From NCBI RefSeq assembly GCF_018294505.1, contig NC_057811.1:27414473-27478472 (forward strand): a stretch of DNA of 64,000 bases, given 5' to 3'. The notes below the pieces were generated by a model. The model worked only from the letters and a program-made list of their open reading frames with translations. It made no database searches and had not been told where the DNA came from. Made by a program: the position numbers and the translations under genes. The stretch comes from Triticum aestivum (taxonomy: Eukaryota; Streptophyta; Magnoliopsida; Poales; Poaceae). Shown here one piece after another: positions 23,030 through 35,700 of the stretch (positions are counted from its first letter, which is position 1; each line of letters begins with the position of its first letter).

Positions 23030-24168
23030 TCACATTAAACGAGATCCAGATACAATGTTCATGCTCAAAGCTGGTACTAAATAACAATTATTGATGTTTA
23101 AAACTAATCCCGAAGGTAGATGTAGAGGTAGCGTGCCGACGGCGATCACATCGACCTTGGAACCATTCCCGACGCGCATCGTCACCTCGTCCTTCGCTAG
23201 TCTCCACTTATTCCGTAGCTCCTGTTTTGAGTTACAAATATGAGCAACCGCACCGGTATCAAATACCAAGGAGCTACTACGAGTGCTGGTAAGGTACACA
23301 TCAATAACATGTATATCATATATACCTTTGGTATTGCCGGCCTTCTTATCCGCTAAGTACTTGGGGCAGTTCTGCTTCCAGTGACCGTTTCCCTTGCAAT
23401 AAAAGCACTGAGTCTCGGGCTTGGGTCCATTCTTTGGCTTCTTCCCGGCAACTGGCTTACCGGGCGCGGCAACTCCCTTGCCGTCCTTTTTGAAGTTCTT
23501 CTTACCCTTGCCTTTCTTGAAACTAGTGGTTTTACTGACCATCAACACTTGATGTTCCTTTTTGATCTCCACCTCCGCTGACTTCAGCATTGAATATACC
23601 TCAGGAATGGTTTCTCCATCCCCTGCATATTGAATTTCATCACAAAGCTCTTGTAGCTAGGTGGAAGAGACTGAAGGATTCTGTCAACGACCGCATCATC
23701 CGGGAGATTAACTCCTAGTTGAGACAAGCGGTTGTGCAACCCAGACATTTTGAGTATGTGCTCGCTGACAGAACTATTTTCCTCCATCTTACAACTGTAG
23801 AACTTGTCGGACACTTCATATCTCTCGACTCGGGCATGAGCTTGGAAAACCATTTTCAGCTCTTGGAACATCTCATATGCTCTGTGTTGCTCAGAACGCT
23901 TTTGGAGCCCTGGTTCTAAGCTGTAAAGCATGCCGCACTGAACCAGGGAGTAATTATCACTACGCGACTGCCAGGGGTTCATAACGTCTTGAGTTGCTGG
24001 GAAAATAGGTGCGTCACCTAGCGGTGCTTCAAGGACATATGCTTTCTTGGCAGCTATGAGGATAATCCTCAGGTTACGGACCCAGTCCATGTAGTTGCTA
24101 CCATCGTCTTTCAGCTTGGTTTTCTCTAGGAACGCGTTGAAGTTGAGGGCAACATTAGCGTGGGCCAT
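23030..24168 (-). pseudogene. gag: Angela-like gag and protease, frameshifted
   Basis: The ATG at 24168 (MAHANVALNF...) opens a Copia gag that runs to 23584. The continuation is in another frame from 23590, so a frameshift falls near 23590. The second part holds a CCHC zinc knuckle (CFYCKGNGHWKQNC, about nt 23405-23364) and the protease motif FDTGAVAH (about nt 23263-23240). A TGA about 23027-23029 ends it, and integrase homology continues in the same frame beyond. Gag packages the RNA and the protease matures the particle. Confidence 0.85.
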
Positions 24169-25445
24169 TGGATCTACAAGATAGATTTGTAAAGACAATT
24201 TTAGACTAAGTTCATGATAATCAAGTTCATCTAATCAAATTATTTAATGAACTCCCACTCAGATAGACATCCCTCTAGTCATCTAAGTGATACATGATCC
24301 GAATCGACCAGGTCGTGTCCGATCATCACATGAGACGGACTAGTCATCAACGGTGAACATCTCCATGTTGATCGTATCTACTATACGACTCATGTTAGAC
24401 CTTTCGGTCTCTCGTGTTCCGAGGCCATGTATGTACATGCTAGGCTCGTCAAGTCAACCTAAGTGTTTTGCATCTGTAAATCTGGCTTACACCTGTTGTA
24501 TTCGAATGTTAGAATCTATCACACCCGATCATAACGTGGTGCTTCGAAACAACGAACCTTCGCAACGGTGCACAGTTAGGGGGAACACTTTCTTGAAATT
24601 TTAACGAGGGATCATCTTATTTATGCTACCATCGTTCTAAGCAAATAAGATGTAAAAACATGATAACCATCACATGCAATCAAATAGTGACATGATATGG
24701 CCAATATCATTTTGCTCCTTTTGATCTCCATCTTCGGGGCGTCATGATCATCATCGTCACCGGCATGACACCATGATCTCCATCATCGTGTCTCCATGAA
24801 GTTGTCTCGCCAACTGTTACTTCTACTACTATGGCTAACGGTTAGCAATAAAGTAAAGTAATTACATGGCGTTTTCATTGACACGCAGGTCATACAATAA
24901 ATTAAGACAACTCCTATGGCTCCTGCCGGTTGTCATACTCATCGACATGCAAGTCATGATTCCTATTACAAGAACATGATCAATCTCATACATCACATAT
25001 ATCATTCATCACATCCTTTTGGCCATATCACATCACACAGCATATGCTGCAAGAACAAGTTAGACGTCCTCTAATTGTTGTTGCAAGTTTTTACGTGGCT
25101 GCTATAGGTTTCTAGCAAGAACGTTTCTTACCTACGCCAAAACCACAACGTGATATGCCAATTTCTATTTACCCTTCATAAGGACCCTTTTCATTGAATC
25201 CGATCCGACTAAAGTGGGAGAGACACATACCCGCTAGCCACCTTATGCAACTAGTGCATGTCAGTCGGTGGAACCTGTCTCATGTAAGCGTACGTGTAAG
25301 GTCGGTCCGGGCCGCTTCGTCCCACGATGCCGCCGAATCAAGATAATACTAGTAACGGCAAGTAAATTGAAAAAATCGACGCCCACAACAACTTGTGTTC
25401 TACTCGTGCATAAAAACTACGCATAGACCTAGCTCATGATGCCAT
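24169..25445 (-). other. Angela-like 5' leader with decayed primer site
   Basis: Untranslated leader between the 5' LTR (right copy) and gag. Next to the LTR, the minus strand reads ATGGCATCATGAGC where Angela/BARE elements usually have a TGGTATCAGAGC-type iMet-tRNA site, so the primer site is mutated. No open frame of note is present. Confidence 0.6.
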
Positions 25446-27160
25446 TGTTGGGGACCGTTGCAAAAATTAAAAAATTTCTACGCATCACCAAGATCAATCT
25501 ATGGAGAGACTAGCAATGAGAGAGAGGGGAGTGCATCTGCATACCCTTGAAGATCGCGATGTGGAAGCGTTACAAGAATGCAGATGAAGGAGTCGTACTC
25601 GCAGCGATTCAGATCGCGGTTGATTTCGATCTAAGCGCCGAACAACGGCGCCTCCGCGTTCAACACACGTACAGCCCGGGGACGTCTCCTCCTTCTTGAT
25701 CCAGCAAGGAGAGAGGAGAAGTTGAGGGAGAGCTCCGGCAGTACGACGGCGTGGTGGTGGAGCTTGCAGTTCTCCGGCAGGGCTTCGCCAAGCACTACGG
25801 AGGAGGAGGAGGTGTTGGGGAGGGAGAGGGCTTCGCCAGGGGAAGGGGTGTGGCTCCCATGCGCCTCCCCACTATATATAGGGGTGGAGGGGGCTGGTTT
25901 CTTGCCCTCCAAGTCTATTGGGGCGTTGGCAAAGGTGGGGGAAAGAAATCCCATCATTTCCCTTCCCCACCGATTGTTATCCCCCTTTCTTAGGGATCTT
26001 GATCTTATCCCTTCGGGATATGATCTTATTCCTTCTAAGGGGGGATCTTGGTGCGCCTTGACCAGGCCCCAGTACCCACGTTCATGTGGGTCCCCCCATG
26101 CAGGTGGGCCCCACTCCGGAACCTTCTAGAACCTTCCCGGTACAATACCGAAAAATCCCGAACATTTTCCGGTGGCCAAAATAGGACTTCCCATATATAA
26201 ATCTTTACCTCCGGACCATTCCGGAACTCCTCGTGACATCCGGGATCTCATCCGAGACTCCGAACTACATTCGGTAACTTCACACTAATTCCCATAACAA
26301 CTCTAGCGTCACCGAACCTTAAGTGTGTAGACCCTACGGGTTCGGGAATCATGCAGACATGAACGAGACAGCTCTCTGGCCAATAACCAACAGCGGGGTC
26401 TGGATACCCATGTTGGCTCCCACATGTTCCACGATGATCTCATCGGATGAACCACGATGTCGGGGATTCAATCAATCATGTATATACAATTCCCTTTGTC
26501 AATAGGTACGTTACTTGCCCGAGATTCGATCGTCGGTATCCCAATACCTCGTTCAATCTCGTTACTGGCAAGTCACTTTACGCATTTCGTAATGCATGAT
26601 CCCGCGACTAACTACTTAGTCACATTGAGCTCATTATGATGATGCATTACCGAGTGGGCCCAGAGATACCACTCCGTCATATGGAGTGACAAATCCCAGT
26701 CTCGATTCGTGCCAACCCAACAGACACTTTCGGAGATACCTATAGTGTACCTTTATAGTCACCCAATTACGTTGTGATGTTTGGCACACCCAAAGCATTC
26801 CTACGGTATCCGGGAGTTGCACAATCTCATGGTCTAAGGAAATGATACTTGACATTAGAAAAGCTTTAGCAGACGAACTACACGATCTTGTGCTATGCTC
26901 AGTATTGGGTCTTGTCCATCTCCTAATGATGTGATCCCGTTATCAACGACATCCAATGTCCATGGTCAGGAAACCGTAACCATCTATTGATCAACGAGCT
27001 AGTCAACTAGAGGCTCACTAGGGACATGTTATGGTCTATGTATTCACACATGTATTACGATTTCCGGATAACACAATTATAGCATGAACAATAGACAATT
27101 ATCATGAACAAGGAAATATAATAATAACCACTTTATTATTGCCTCTAGGGCATATTTCCA
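25446..27160 (-). repeat. Angela-like LTR, right copy (5' LTR), last 3 bp missing
   Basis: 1715 bp starting TGTTGGGGACCG. It ends ATATTTCCA where the left copy ends ATATTTCCAACA. The following CTTACCTCC is the E2 antisense splice donor region. Confidence 0.9.
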
Positions 27161-27164
27161 CTTA

Positions 27165-27187
27165 CCTCCAGCTCCGGATCCGGACAT
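27165..27187 (-). pseudogene. E2 antisense gene, first coding exon
   Basis: ATG at 27187 encodes MSGSGAG and ends at a strong donor GAG|GTAAG (27165/27164). A minus-strand TATA-like CTATAAAG (about 27299-27306) lies about 110 bp upstream, mirroring the promoter layout in E1. The Angela LTR begins only 4 bp into the intron (27160), separating this exon from the rest of the gene. Confidence 0.5.
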
Positions 27188-27737
27188 CTTCGAAGTACTT
27201 TCTCGAACGAGGGAAAAGCTAAAGCTTGGGCGCTGGAGCTGAAGGACGGAAGGGCTGAGGAAGAGAAAGGGCGTGGGTGAAAGAAGGGAATCCTTACCCC
27301 CTTTATAGAGGCCGCGAATGTCAAGCGCCTTCCCACTCTCCTTAAACTCGCCTGTTCCGAATGGCTGTGCAAATGGCGCGGTTGGGTTACCCACGCCCGC
27401 ATTGATGAGGATCCCGCAATAAGCGGACACGATCTCTGCTTCGACAGGATGTGCCAAATAGCAACCGCGTCTCGAAACGTGGGGTGGCAGATGAAAAACG
27501 GTTCGAGATTATAACCGGACAGACGTGGCGTCATGTTATAAAAAACTGTCAGCGGATTAGACTCGTGCAAATATTATATTCTCTCTGCGGTTGTGTGTGG
27601 AATGCGTTACAGGTCCGGATACAATCATCGCATCCGAAGACTATCCTGGAGTTCGGAAGAAGGGGAACCCGCCTTGCAATGCCGAAGACAATCTGCACGC
27701 CGGACTCCTCGTCATTGAAGCCAGGTTCAGGGGCTAC

Positions 27738-28234
27738 TAAGGGAGTCCTGGACTAAGGGAGTCCTGGACTAAGGGGTCCTCGGGCGTCCGGCCTGTTATT
27801 CGTTGGGCCGGACTGACGGGCTGTGAAGACATGAAGGCCGAAGACTATACCCGTGTCCGGATTGGACTTGACTTGGCGTGGAAGGCAAGCTAGGCGACCG
27901 ACTATGAAGATTTCCTCTTATGTAACCGACTCCATGTAACCCTAGATCTCTCCGGTGCCTATATAAACCGAAGAGCATAGTCTTGATAGGGACACATTCA
28001 TGACTATATTCACATAGGCTAGACTTCTAGGGTTTAGACATTATGATCTCGTGGTAGATCAACTCTTGTAACACTCATATTCATCAAGATCAATCAAGCA
28101 GGAAGTAGGGTATTACCTCCAAAGAGAGGGCCCGAACCTGGGTAAACATCGTGTCCCCCGTCTCCTGTTACCATCGATCCTAGACGCACAGTTCGGGACC
28201 CCCTACCCAAGATCCGCCGGTTTTGACACCGACA
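27738..28234 (+). repeat. E2 3' LTR
   Basis: About 497 bp, preceded by the purine tract CAGGGGCTAC. It starts TAAGGGAGTCC, where TG is expected, and its first 16 bp are tandemly duplicated. It has a TATATAAA box (27960-27967) and ends GACACCGACA. Confidence 0.85.
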
Positions 28235-28239
28235 CCAGG
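28235..28239. repeat. Right target-site duplication of E2 (CCAGG)
   Basis: CCAGG follows the E2 LTR and continues CAAGCCCCCCC. The other E3 LTR has the uninterrupted site CTTCCAGGCAAGC at 47528-47540. Confidence 0.75.
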
Positions 28240-28497
28240 CAAGCCCCCCCCTGATCACCAGATATCGCCTATTCATTCTCTCTACTGCTTGCATTAGAGT
28301 AGTGTAGCATGTTACTGCTTTCGGTTAATCCCATTCTGCTGCATAGCCTGTCATTGTTGCTACAATTGTTGATACCTTTACCTGCAATCCTAGATGCTTA
28401 GTATAGGTTGCTAGTACTTCATCAGTGGCCCTACATTCTTGTCCGTCTACCCTGTTATACTATCGGGACGTGATCACTCGGGAGGTGATCACGGGTA

Positions 28498-31218
28498 TCC
28501 TATATATCTAAGAGATTCAACCCCACTAACTTATTTATCTAGACATGCAACCCATCCACATCATCAACCATGCCATCTCAGTACAAACAGTTCCCACCTC
28601 TGCCATGTCAACAAAACGTCGACAGAAAAAAACGCCCCGACGGCAACAAATCATCCTTTCGCTTCCGCTTCCCCCTTCCGTAACTGAAGAGTAAATTTAC
28701 CACACCACCGCATCCAGTATTCAACCCTCCGTGAGAGTGAACCGGCGAGGCGCAGCGACACTTTCGACGTTCGAGCGACCCCTAGCGATCCAAGAACGCC
28801 ATATGGTGTTACCCCGGTGAGCCGCCCCACAATCTCGGCAACGTCGCCCTGACCCCTCTACCCCGCGAACACATCGGCGCCGCCACGTGTGACCTCGGCA
28901 TGCCACCCCGCGACCCCCTGAGCGTGATGCCGCTCCAACGACCCTGGCTAACTGTGTGTCCATTCTTCCACCAATCAATCTAGTTGTTGTTCAGGGAGAG
29001 GCCACTCCGGTGGGTGGCATGTGATCACTGCGGGTCAACTTAATTAGCCCGGCAATGGAGAGCCCCGTGGGGTCCGTCGGCCCATGCCCCGCGCTCCGGC
29101 GTCGACAAGGGCTCTTGGTGAGCCACACGCGCCACCGTTGGTGTCCTCGCCCGACAGCACCAGCACCAGAGGTGGTCTCTCCATCCTTTCTATCTCCCCA
29201 GATCTAAGTGAGTTGTTTTAATTAGCCTGGGTTGCCCCCCTCTGATTCGTGTGTGGTACAATGATGTATTTAGAAGAAAACTCTATTCTGTCTCCGGCCA
29301 CTTCCTCGGCGGCCGCAAGTCCAGTCTCGAACACTGCCGGCAACCATTTGTCAAAACACGATGGATCCATGCTCACGTCTACAATCCGGTTGGTTTTGAT
29401 TGGAAGCACTTGATGAAAATTTCTCTTTATCTGTTTCCTTTATTGTTCTTGAAGAAATAAAAAAATGAATCTTATCATTTACAACGTGCTACTACAATCC
29501 TGCATCTCTCTAACTTATTAGTTTACTATGATTTTTTTTGTTGGTATTTCTATTGCTTTCCGTTAATTGTTTTGCAGAATCAGAGCATACGTGACCATGC
29601 TATTTACTTTCAGGTATGTTGCTGCCTACCAGTATTCCACTATGATGACATGAGACTGGTCTAATAACCGACTGATACCAATGTGTTATGTGTAACTGAT
29701 ATTTTCGTTCTTATGCTGCAGGGTACACAACCGAAGGATTTGTCTTTTGCTGCTAGGCAGTCTGGAGTCTCCCTGTTGACAATCACATGCATTGTATGCG
29801 AAAGGAGGCAATGAGCTCTAATTATTATGATTAGTTTAGTGTTTTCTTTCTCCTTTAAAACTGAGCATACATGATCACTACTCTAGGGAATTTTCTGCCC
29901 CGTCATTGTTTCATACGCTTGGACATCATAAGTACAAACTGAATTTTGTATTTAGCAATGGATACACTTATTAAGTAGGATAATTTTATATACTAATTTA
30001 ATTGCTAGAATTATGGAGTTTAATTTGTTCGATGCAAGAATTTCGAGGGTTTCTTAATTCCTTTTAACTCACTGTAGGTGCTTGATGATTTGCTTCTTCT
30101 GTGGAAATAAGTTCAGTGCGCATCAAAGCGAGGTCAGACATGAACCCATATTTTGTCAAGAAAAATGTTAGTATGTAATTCACAGTTCTAGAATCTAATT
30201 GTTCATGAAAAGCCATAGTATATTACTGGTATATTCTATGGGCCTTTATTTTGATTACATGATTTTTACTATAGTTCAGTGAGAGCAAAGTTCTATTGAA
30301 TATCATATCCGCCATGTCTAGCTCGATATGCTTCCACCCTTTTGGTTATTGAATATCTATTTCCACTCTTCCAGTTATTACAATGCTCCTAACTCTTTTG
30401 GTTGATTTTTATTTATTCCATCGATGGTGCTCAATTCAAAGTACCATTGTGAATAATTCTTTTAGAATATGAGTGACATGTTAATCGATTGGTGGCTTCA
30501 AGTGTGGCTTTCAAAGAAATCCATATATTAACAAGATCGATGAAAATTGTATATTTGCATTTGATTTACATGTTGTGTGGACTTTTCCTTTGGGAAATTG
30601 GGTCTTTTATTAAATTTGCACCATATAAAGGTGATACAACCACCAAAATGTTCAGTCCATGCAATTGCGTTATCATTCACATTTCTGCCTAACAGAGCGG
30701 TATATGTTTTGTTTTCATATTATTGCTGCTGCTATTGCTGTTTCGTTTTTGTTTTATGAAATTTGTCCATGCTGAATAAATATGACTTTATAAATGCGAA
30801 ATGGTTTCATACTCCAATTCATCTCCTTAACGTATCTATTTACTCTTTCCTACATATTCCCTTCAGATATGTAATAGTATACTCATAATCACATGATATA
30901 TTTCCAGATTGTAAAATGTATGTTTGTTGTTCCCCCAAATGGCTGATACATTACAATTTACAGGTTCCTTGGTGTTGGTGTTTGTTCAGTTGAATGCTTA
31001 ACTTGACTACACCTTCAGTTTACGGTCGTGTCTCATGCATACTCCTCCTTGGGGCATGGGATGTGAAGTGCTGATTTATAAGCAAATATGGAGATACTCT
31101 ACAATATACTAATTTTGTTGGCTTTTCATCATACCATAAAGTCAGCAAAACTTCTCACTCCATAAATCCTTCTTGCAATACTATAAATTCCCATAGCAAC
31201 GCGCGGGGTATCATCTAG
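28498..31218 (+). mobile_element. Non-autonomous Helitron, 2721 bp
   Basis: Starts TCCTATATATC and ends GCAACGCGCGGGGTATCATCTAG, with 5' TC and 3' CTAG and a GC-rich, partly palindromic stretch before the end. It is inserted exactly between A (28497) and T (31219). The empty site GGGTA/TATACATATATAC is intact in the other E3 LTR at 47793-47810. These are the defining Helitron features. No Rep or helicase domain is present, so it depends on an autonomous partner. It carries exon-like sequence (29578-30110) that may be captured. Confidence 0.88.
29578..30110 (+). pseudogene. Possible captured gene fragment in the Helitron (three phase-0 exons)
   Basis: Exon-like segments 29578-29613 (12 codons, after TTGTTTTGCAG and before GTATGTT), 29722-29793 (24 codons, after TTATGCTGCAG and before GTATGC) and 30078-30110 (10 codons plus TAA, after TAACTCACTGTAG) are all phase 0 and join into one open frame. 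I do not recognise the product. Upstream GC-rich sequence (28700-29220) may be a first exon or leader. It could be chance, but the three matched splice signals and phases favour a host-gene tail picked up by the Helitron. Confidence 0.4.
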
Positions 31219-32698
31219 TATACATATATACATACATATTATACAGGTGGTGACTAAAGTCGGGTCGGCTCGTAGAGTACCCGCAAGTGATTTCGATGTG
31301 GGGGCTGAAAGGACAGGTGGCTCCATCCCGGTAGAGGTGGGCCTGGGTTCCCGATGGCCCCCGACTGTTACTTTGTGGTAGAGCGACAGTGCAGGTTGAG
31401 ACCACCTAGTTGAGAGGTGGGCCTGGCCCTGGTCGGCGTCTGCAGTTACTTTAAAATAACACGCTTAACGAGATCTTTGGTATTTGATCTGAGTCTGGCC
31501 ACTGGCCTGTACGCACTAACCAACTACGCGGGAACAGTTATGGGCACTCGACGTCGTGGTATCAGCCAAAGCCTTCTTGACGTCAGCGACTGAGCGGCGC
31601 GCGCCGGATTGGACTAGAACGCCTGCTCTTGTATTAGGGAGGCTAGGTCTGCTTACTGGCCGCGTACGCAACGTGCAGGTGTGTAATGGGCGATGGGCCC
31701 AGACCCCTGCGCGCATAGGATTTAGACCGGCGTGTTGACCTCTCTGTTGTGCCTAGGTGGGGCTACGACGTGTTGATCTTCCGGGGCCGGGCATGACCCA
31801 GGAAAGTGTGTCCGGCCAAAGGGGATCGAGAGTGTTGGGTAATGTGGTGCACCCCTGCAGGGAAGTTTATCTATTCGAATAGCCGTGATCCTCGGTAACA
31901 GGACGACCCGGAGTTGTACCTTGACCTTATGACAACTAGAACCGGATACTTAATAAAACACACCCTTTCAAGTGCCATATATAACCCGATGATCGCTCTT
32001 ACACAGGGCGACAAGGGGAGGATCGCCGGGTAGGATTATGCTATGCGATGATACTTGGTGAACTTACCATCTACTCTCTTCTACATGCTGCAAGATGGAG
32101 GCTGCCAGAACCGTAGTCTTCGACAGGACTAGCTATCCCCCTCTTATTCTGGCATTCTGCAGTTCAGTCCACCGATATTGCCCCTTTACACAGATACCCA
32201 TGCATATGTAGTGTAGATCCTTGCTTGCGAGTACTTTGGATGAGTACTCACGGTTGCTTTGCTCCCCCTTTTCTCCTTTTCCTTTCTTCTCGGCTGTCGC
32301 AACCAGATGCTGGAGCCCCGGAGCTAGACGTTACCGTCAACGGCAACTCCTACTACACCGCGGGTGCCTACTACTACGTGCAGGCTCCTGACAACAACCA
32401 GGAGTAGTTTAGGAGGATCCCAGGCAGGAGGCCTGCGCCTCTTTCGATCTGTATCCCAGTTTGTGCTAGCCATCTTATGGCAACTTGTTTAACTTATGTC
32501 TGTACTTAGATATTGTTGCTTCCGCTGACTCGTCTATGATCGAGCACTTGTATTCGAGCCCTCGAGGCCCCTAGCTTGTATTATGATGCTTGTATGACTT
32601 ATTTTATGTGTTGTGATATCTTCCCGTGAGTCCCTGATCTTGATCGTACACGTTTGCATGTATGATTAGTGTATGATTGAATTGGGGCCGTCACAAGT

Positions 32699-32710
32699 TG
32701 GTATCAGAGC
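32699..32710 (+). promoter_or_regulatory. E3 primer-binding site (initiator Met tRNA)
   Basis: TGGTATCAGAGC, complementary to the 3' end of plant initiator tRNA-Met, begins 4 bp after the 5' LTR end at 32695. Confidence 0.85.
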
Positions 32711-35700
32711 TGACTGCCTGTAGGAATCCCCCTTCCAAACTCCTTGGCCGAAGTTGAGTCTAGTCAGTTGAAACTATTTTACTAACATGGTTGTGTGGCT
32801 TACGGGCCCATGTCACCATTGGGTGGTATTAGGATCTTTTACTCCTCGATCTTTACTCTGGGACTCTGATTTCTCTTCTATTCGGGTTGAATGATTTTCT
32901 AAAATCTAACTTTAGGTTCTCGAAAATACTTTCTCCGGAGAGCCCCTTCAGTCCAGATGATCGCCAGCTGCATCAGAAGATTTCGAAGATACTCTCAGAT
33001 ATTCTCTCGAAAAAACTCTGTGTCTGTTGCTTTTGCAATTCCCTACCACCAAATACCCCTATGGATAAATACATACACATGTCGTACTTACTTTTATTCT
33101 CAGTTCATCTTGTTATTACAAGATACCCCGAAATTCTCTCTATTGCTTCGAGAAAACTTTGTGCCTACTGCCTTTCAGTTCTAAGCCACCTGAATACCCC
33201 TACGGATAATTTCTTGCACCTATTGAGTATCCGCTCATCCCAAGTTGATTCATGTATTTCTCAAAAGTCTTCGAAATACCATTCGTTCTTCTGAAAATCC
33301 TCAACAGCCTAATGCTCTTGAAATTCTTGATTACTAGCATTATGATTAATCCCATAAGTCTGGTAATCTTATTGGCATCCTTTGTCATTATCATCTTGAG
33401 TCCATTGACTCAGTATGCTGCGAATACTCACAATCGTTAATCAGATCCCAGAATTCATCTTTCCGGCTCAGCCGTCAATTCTAACTGGAGCTGGTTCTCG
33501 ACTAATCAAATTGCCGTCGATTGTACCCCTAAGCCTACTCGACTTATCCATCCTTTATCAGAGCGTTTGCTTCCCTTGGTGAGAAATCATAATTCCTTTT
33601 CATTTGAGCTTTGAATTAGTCAGTTGTTTCTATACCCCAATGCCTTTGCATTGTTTCTTCTTCTGATTGTGTGCCGATGCTCACATCAGCTCCGTTGTGG
33701 ACCGTCGGATCCTTTGTTGAATTATCAATCCGACAGTGTCCTTTGTATACAAAACCTCGAGAAGTTCTTTCCCTGATACATAATGCCATTGGTAAATTCT
33801 ATTCTCTGATATGGCCAACGACGCTCTGCTTTCGAGCTTGAGTTATTTACTTCTGAACTTTGTAGTATATGTTCCTAAGATACCCGATGGGTTGGACCAA
33901 TGCCTTCCCTTATCTGTGCAAACCCGAGAGTTTTCACGAGTCATATTCTCCTGGTGATTTACCAGATAAAATTTCAACACTACAACTCCATCGAAAATAA
34001 GGAGTGAATGATAGGTTATGCATTGGAGAAGTGGGAGTCGACCTTGAACTTTGTGTTCATGCCCATGGACACGATGTAGATCTTGTCAAGGAAGCTTCCC
34101 GTAACAATAATTATCCCCTTGATATAATTTCATCTTATATCTGGGATTTGGTCTTTTGCAATCGTGGTTTCCGACCATATTGTTCTTCTTTGATCCAATT
34201 TGTCGGACAAGTTTAAGCACTTGTCTTCTGCAGAGCAATAACCTAGTCCAACCTCTACTTTGATCTGTCGTCGAGTATTACCCCCTGGTATCTCGAGATT
34301 ATCATGGAACTGCATAACTTCTTATGAGTTCTTCATCAAGTACTACATTCTCACTGATTCCAATTTTTCACGGGCTCTGTGTTATTAAACACTCAGAGAC
34401 ACCGATAACTGAACTGAGTCCGCACTATGGTTCAACAACTTTTAGTAATCTTCTTTACTTACGAGTTTGTAACCAATCACGTCATTCCTAGCCTGTTCGG
34501 CTACATCATTACCATGCTAATTTTAATTGTGCTACTTGGTCCTTCTTCCCGGAGCACAAATTTCGACGGTGAGCTAATCTTAAGTCAATCTCCCTCGTCA
34601 TATCATTTCTCCTTGAATAGAAAATGTGATTTCGAGTTTGTGTCGTACCCATGGTTCCAGTAACCTTTTGCTTCACCATTCCCTTGGTGTGATGTCGTCG
34701 CTGATCGATTACATCTTCTTGAAACCTCTCGATAAATGTGTCGTGATCATCGTCAACATTTTAACTTCTTCCGAGACGTACATTGAGTTAAGACGTACAT
34801 TGAGTTCCTGATGAGAAATTCCATGCTTTCCCCCTCGATGATTTGTGTTAATTAACATCGACAACATTCTTGATTTCCCTCCCAATACAAAACTTGTTCT
34901 AGTTTTGCGTTGTACCTTGAGTTCCTTGCTATCCGACTTATGTTATCCTCTACCTTGGAGTATTACCATCGTTTATGTCAAGAATGTCGTGAGAATTTCA
35001 CCACCTCTTATGGATTATTGATGCAAGTAATACTTCTCACCATAACCTTTCCTTTTTGGTCCCCGTGTTGATTCTAACCCGGATACCAACAAGTGAACGG
35101 TGCTGCTGGGATTCTGTACTTCTAGCAACCCTATTGCTTTGGAGTTGATGGTCGATAGTTTGTTCGTAGACTATTGGTTGTTGAACCACCATTCTAACGT
35201 TGATCATGCTACCTAAGCCCACATTTCGGGTGCACCTTTCAACCAATGTTTACTTGCGTATGTTTTCCTCAGGCATACATCATTATATCAAATTAATCTG
35301 ACAAATGTTATCTCCTTGTTTACATTATTGAGGAGATCCATCTTTTGGAAATCTCGATCAGTTGTCGCCAAGTCCATCCGCCACCTCCTCATTCTCTCCT
35401 TGGTTTAATGATGAACTCTTGTTTTGGAACTCGCTTCCATAGTTCATTTCCCGAGAATCTTCGATTTCATCTCGTCAATTTGTGTCGCACCTTGTCTCCT
35501 CAGGCATCCTGAGACTGAGGTATCCTGACACCAATCAGATCTGAATCTCGGTCAGACATGATGGTTGGAACGCATTTCCAAGAGTTATAACGTTGGTCTT
35601 TATATGACCCGGTAAGGTGATGTCGTGCCTGGCACCCCTGGCCGGAGGACCTAATGTTTTAGTTTCCTTTTTAGCAAGGTTAACCATTCTTCCATGAGGA

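Larger units (their letters stand above)
18471..27160 (-). mobile_element. Angela/BARE/WIS-like Copia retrotransposon, minus strand
   Basis: Two long LTRs (18471-20197 and 25446-27160) flank a minus-strand interior with gag, protease, integrase, RT and RNase H in Copia order. On the minus strand the LTR begins TGTTGGAAATATGCCC and is preceded by the PPT region AAGTGGGAGAC, as in Angela/WIS/BARE1. All coding parts carry frameshifts or stops. The right LTR lacks its final ACA and no matching 5-bp duplication flanks the element. A deletion at the right border is the simplest reading. Confidence 0.9.
10763..28234 (+). mobile_element. E2: non-autonomous Tat-lineage Gypsy element (gag-protease plus antisense gene, no pol)
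   Basis: The LTR end at 10763-11006 matches 27991-28234 with 7 differences in 244 bp. Between them lie a primer site, gag-protease, about 1.2 kb without pol, and a minus-strand antisense gene of the same family as in E1. An Angela-like element (18471-27160) interrupts it, and without that insert about 8.8 kb of E2 is present here. E2 is inserted in the 5' LTR of E3 (target CCAGG, also found uninterrupted at 47531-47535). Confidence 0.88.
28235..32695 (+). repeat. E3 5' LTR, right part, interrupted by a Helitron
   Basis: 28235-28497 and 31219-32695 match 47531-47797 and 47798-49273 of the 3' LTR in order. About 1.74 kb of the 4.07-kb LTR is present. The left part should lie beyond E2 and E1, left of the window. 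Confidence 0.85.

Noticed and set aside
31516..31738. Open frames on both strands, repeated at 48094-48316
   Set aside because: Both are the same segment of the E3 LTR; no protein family is recognisable.
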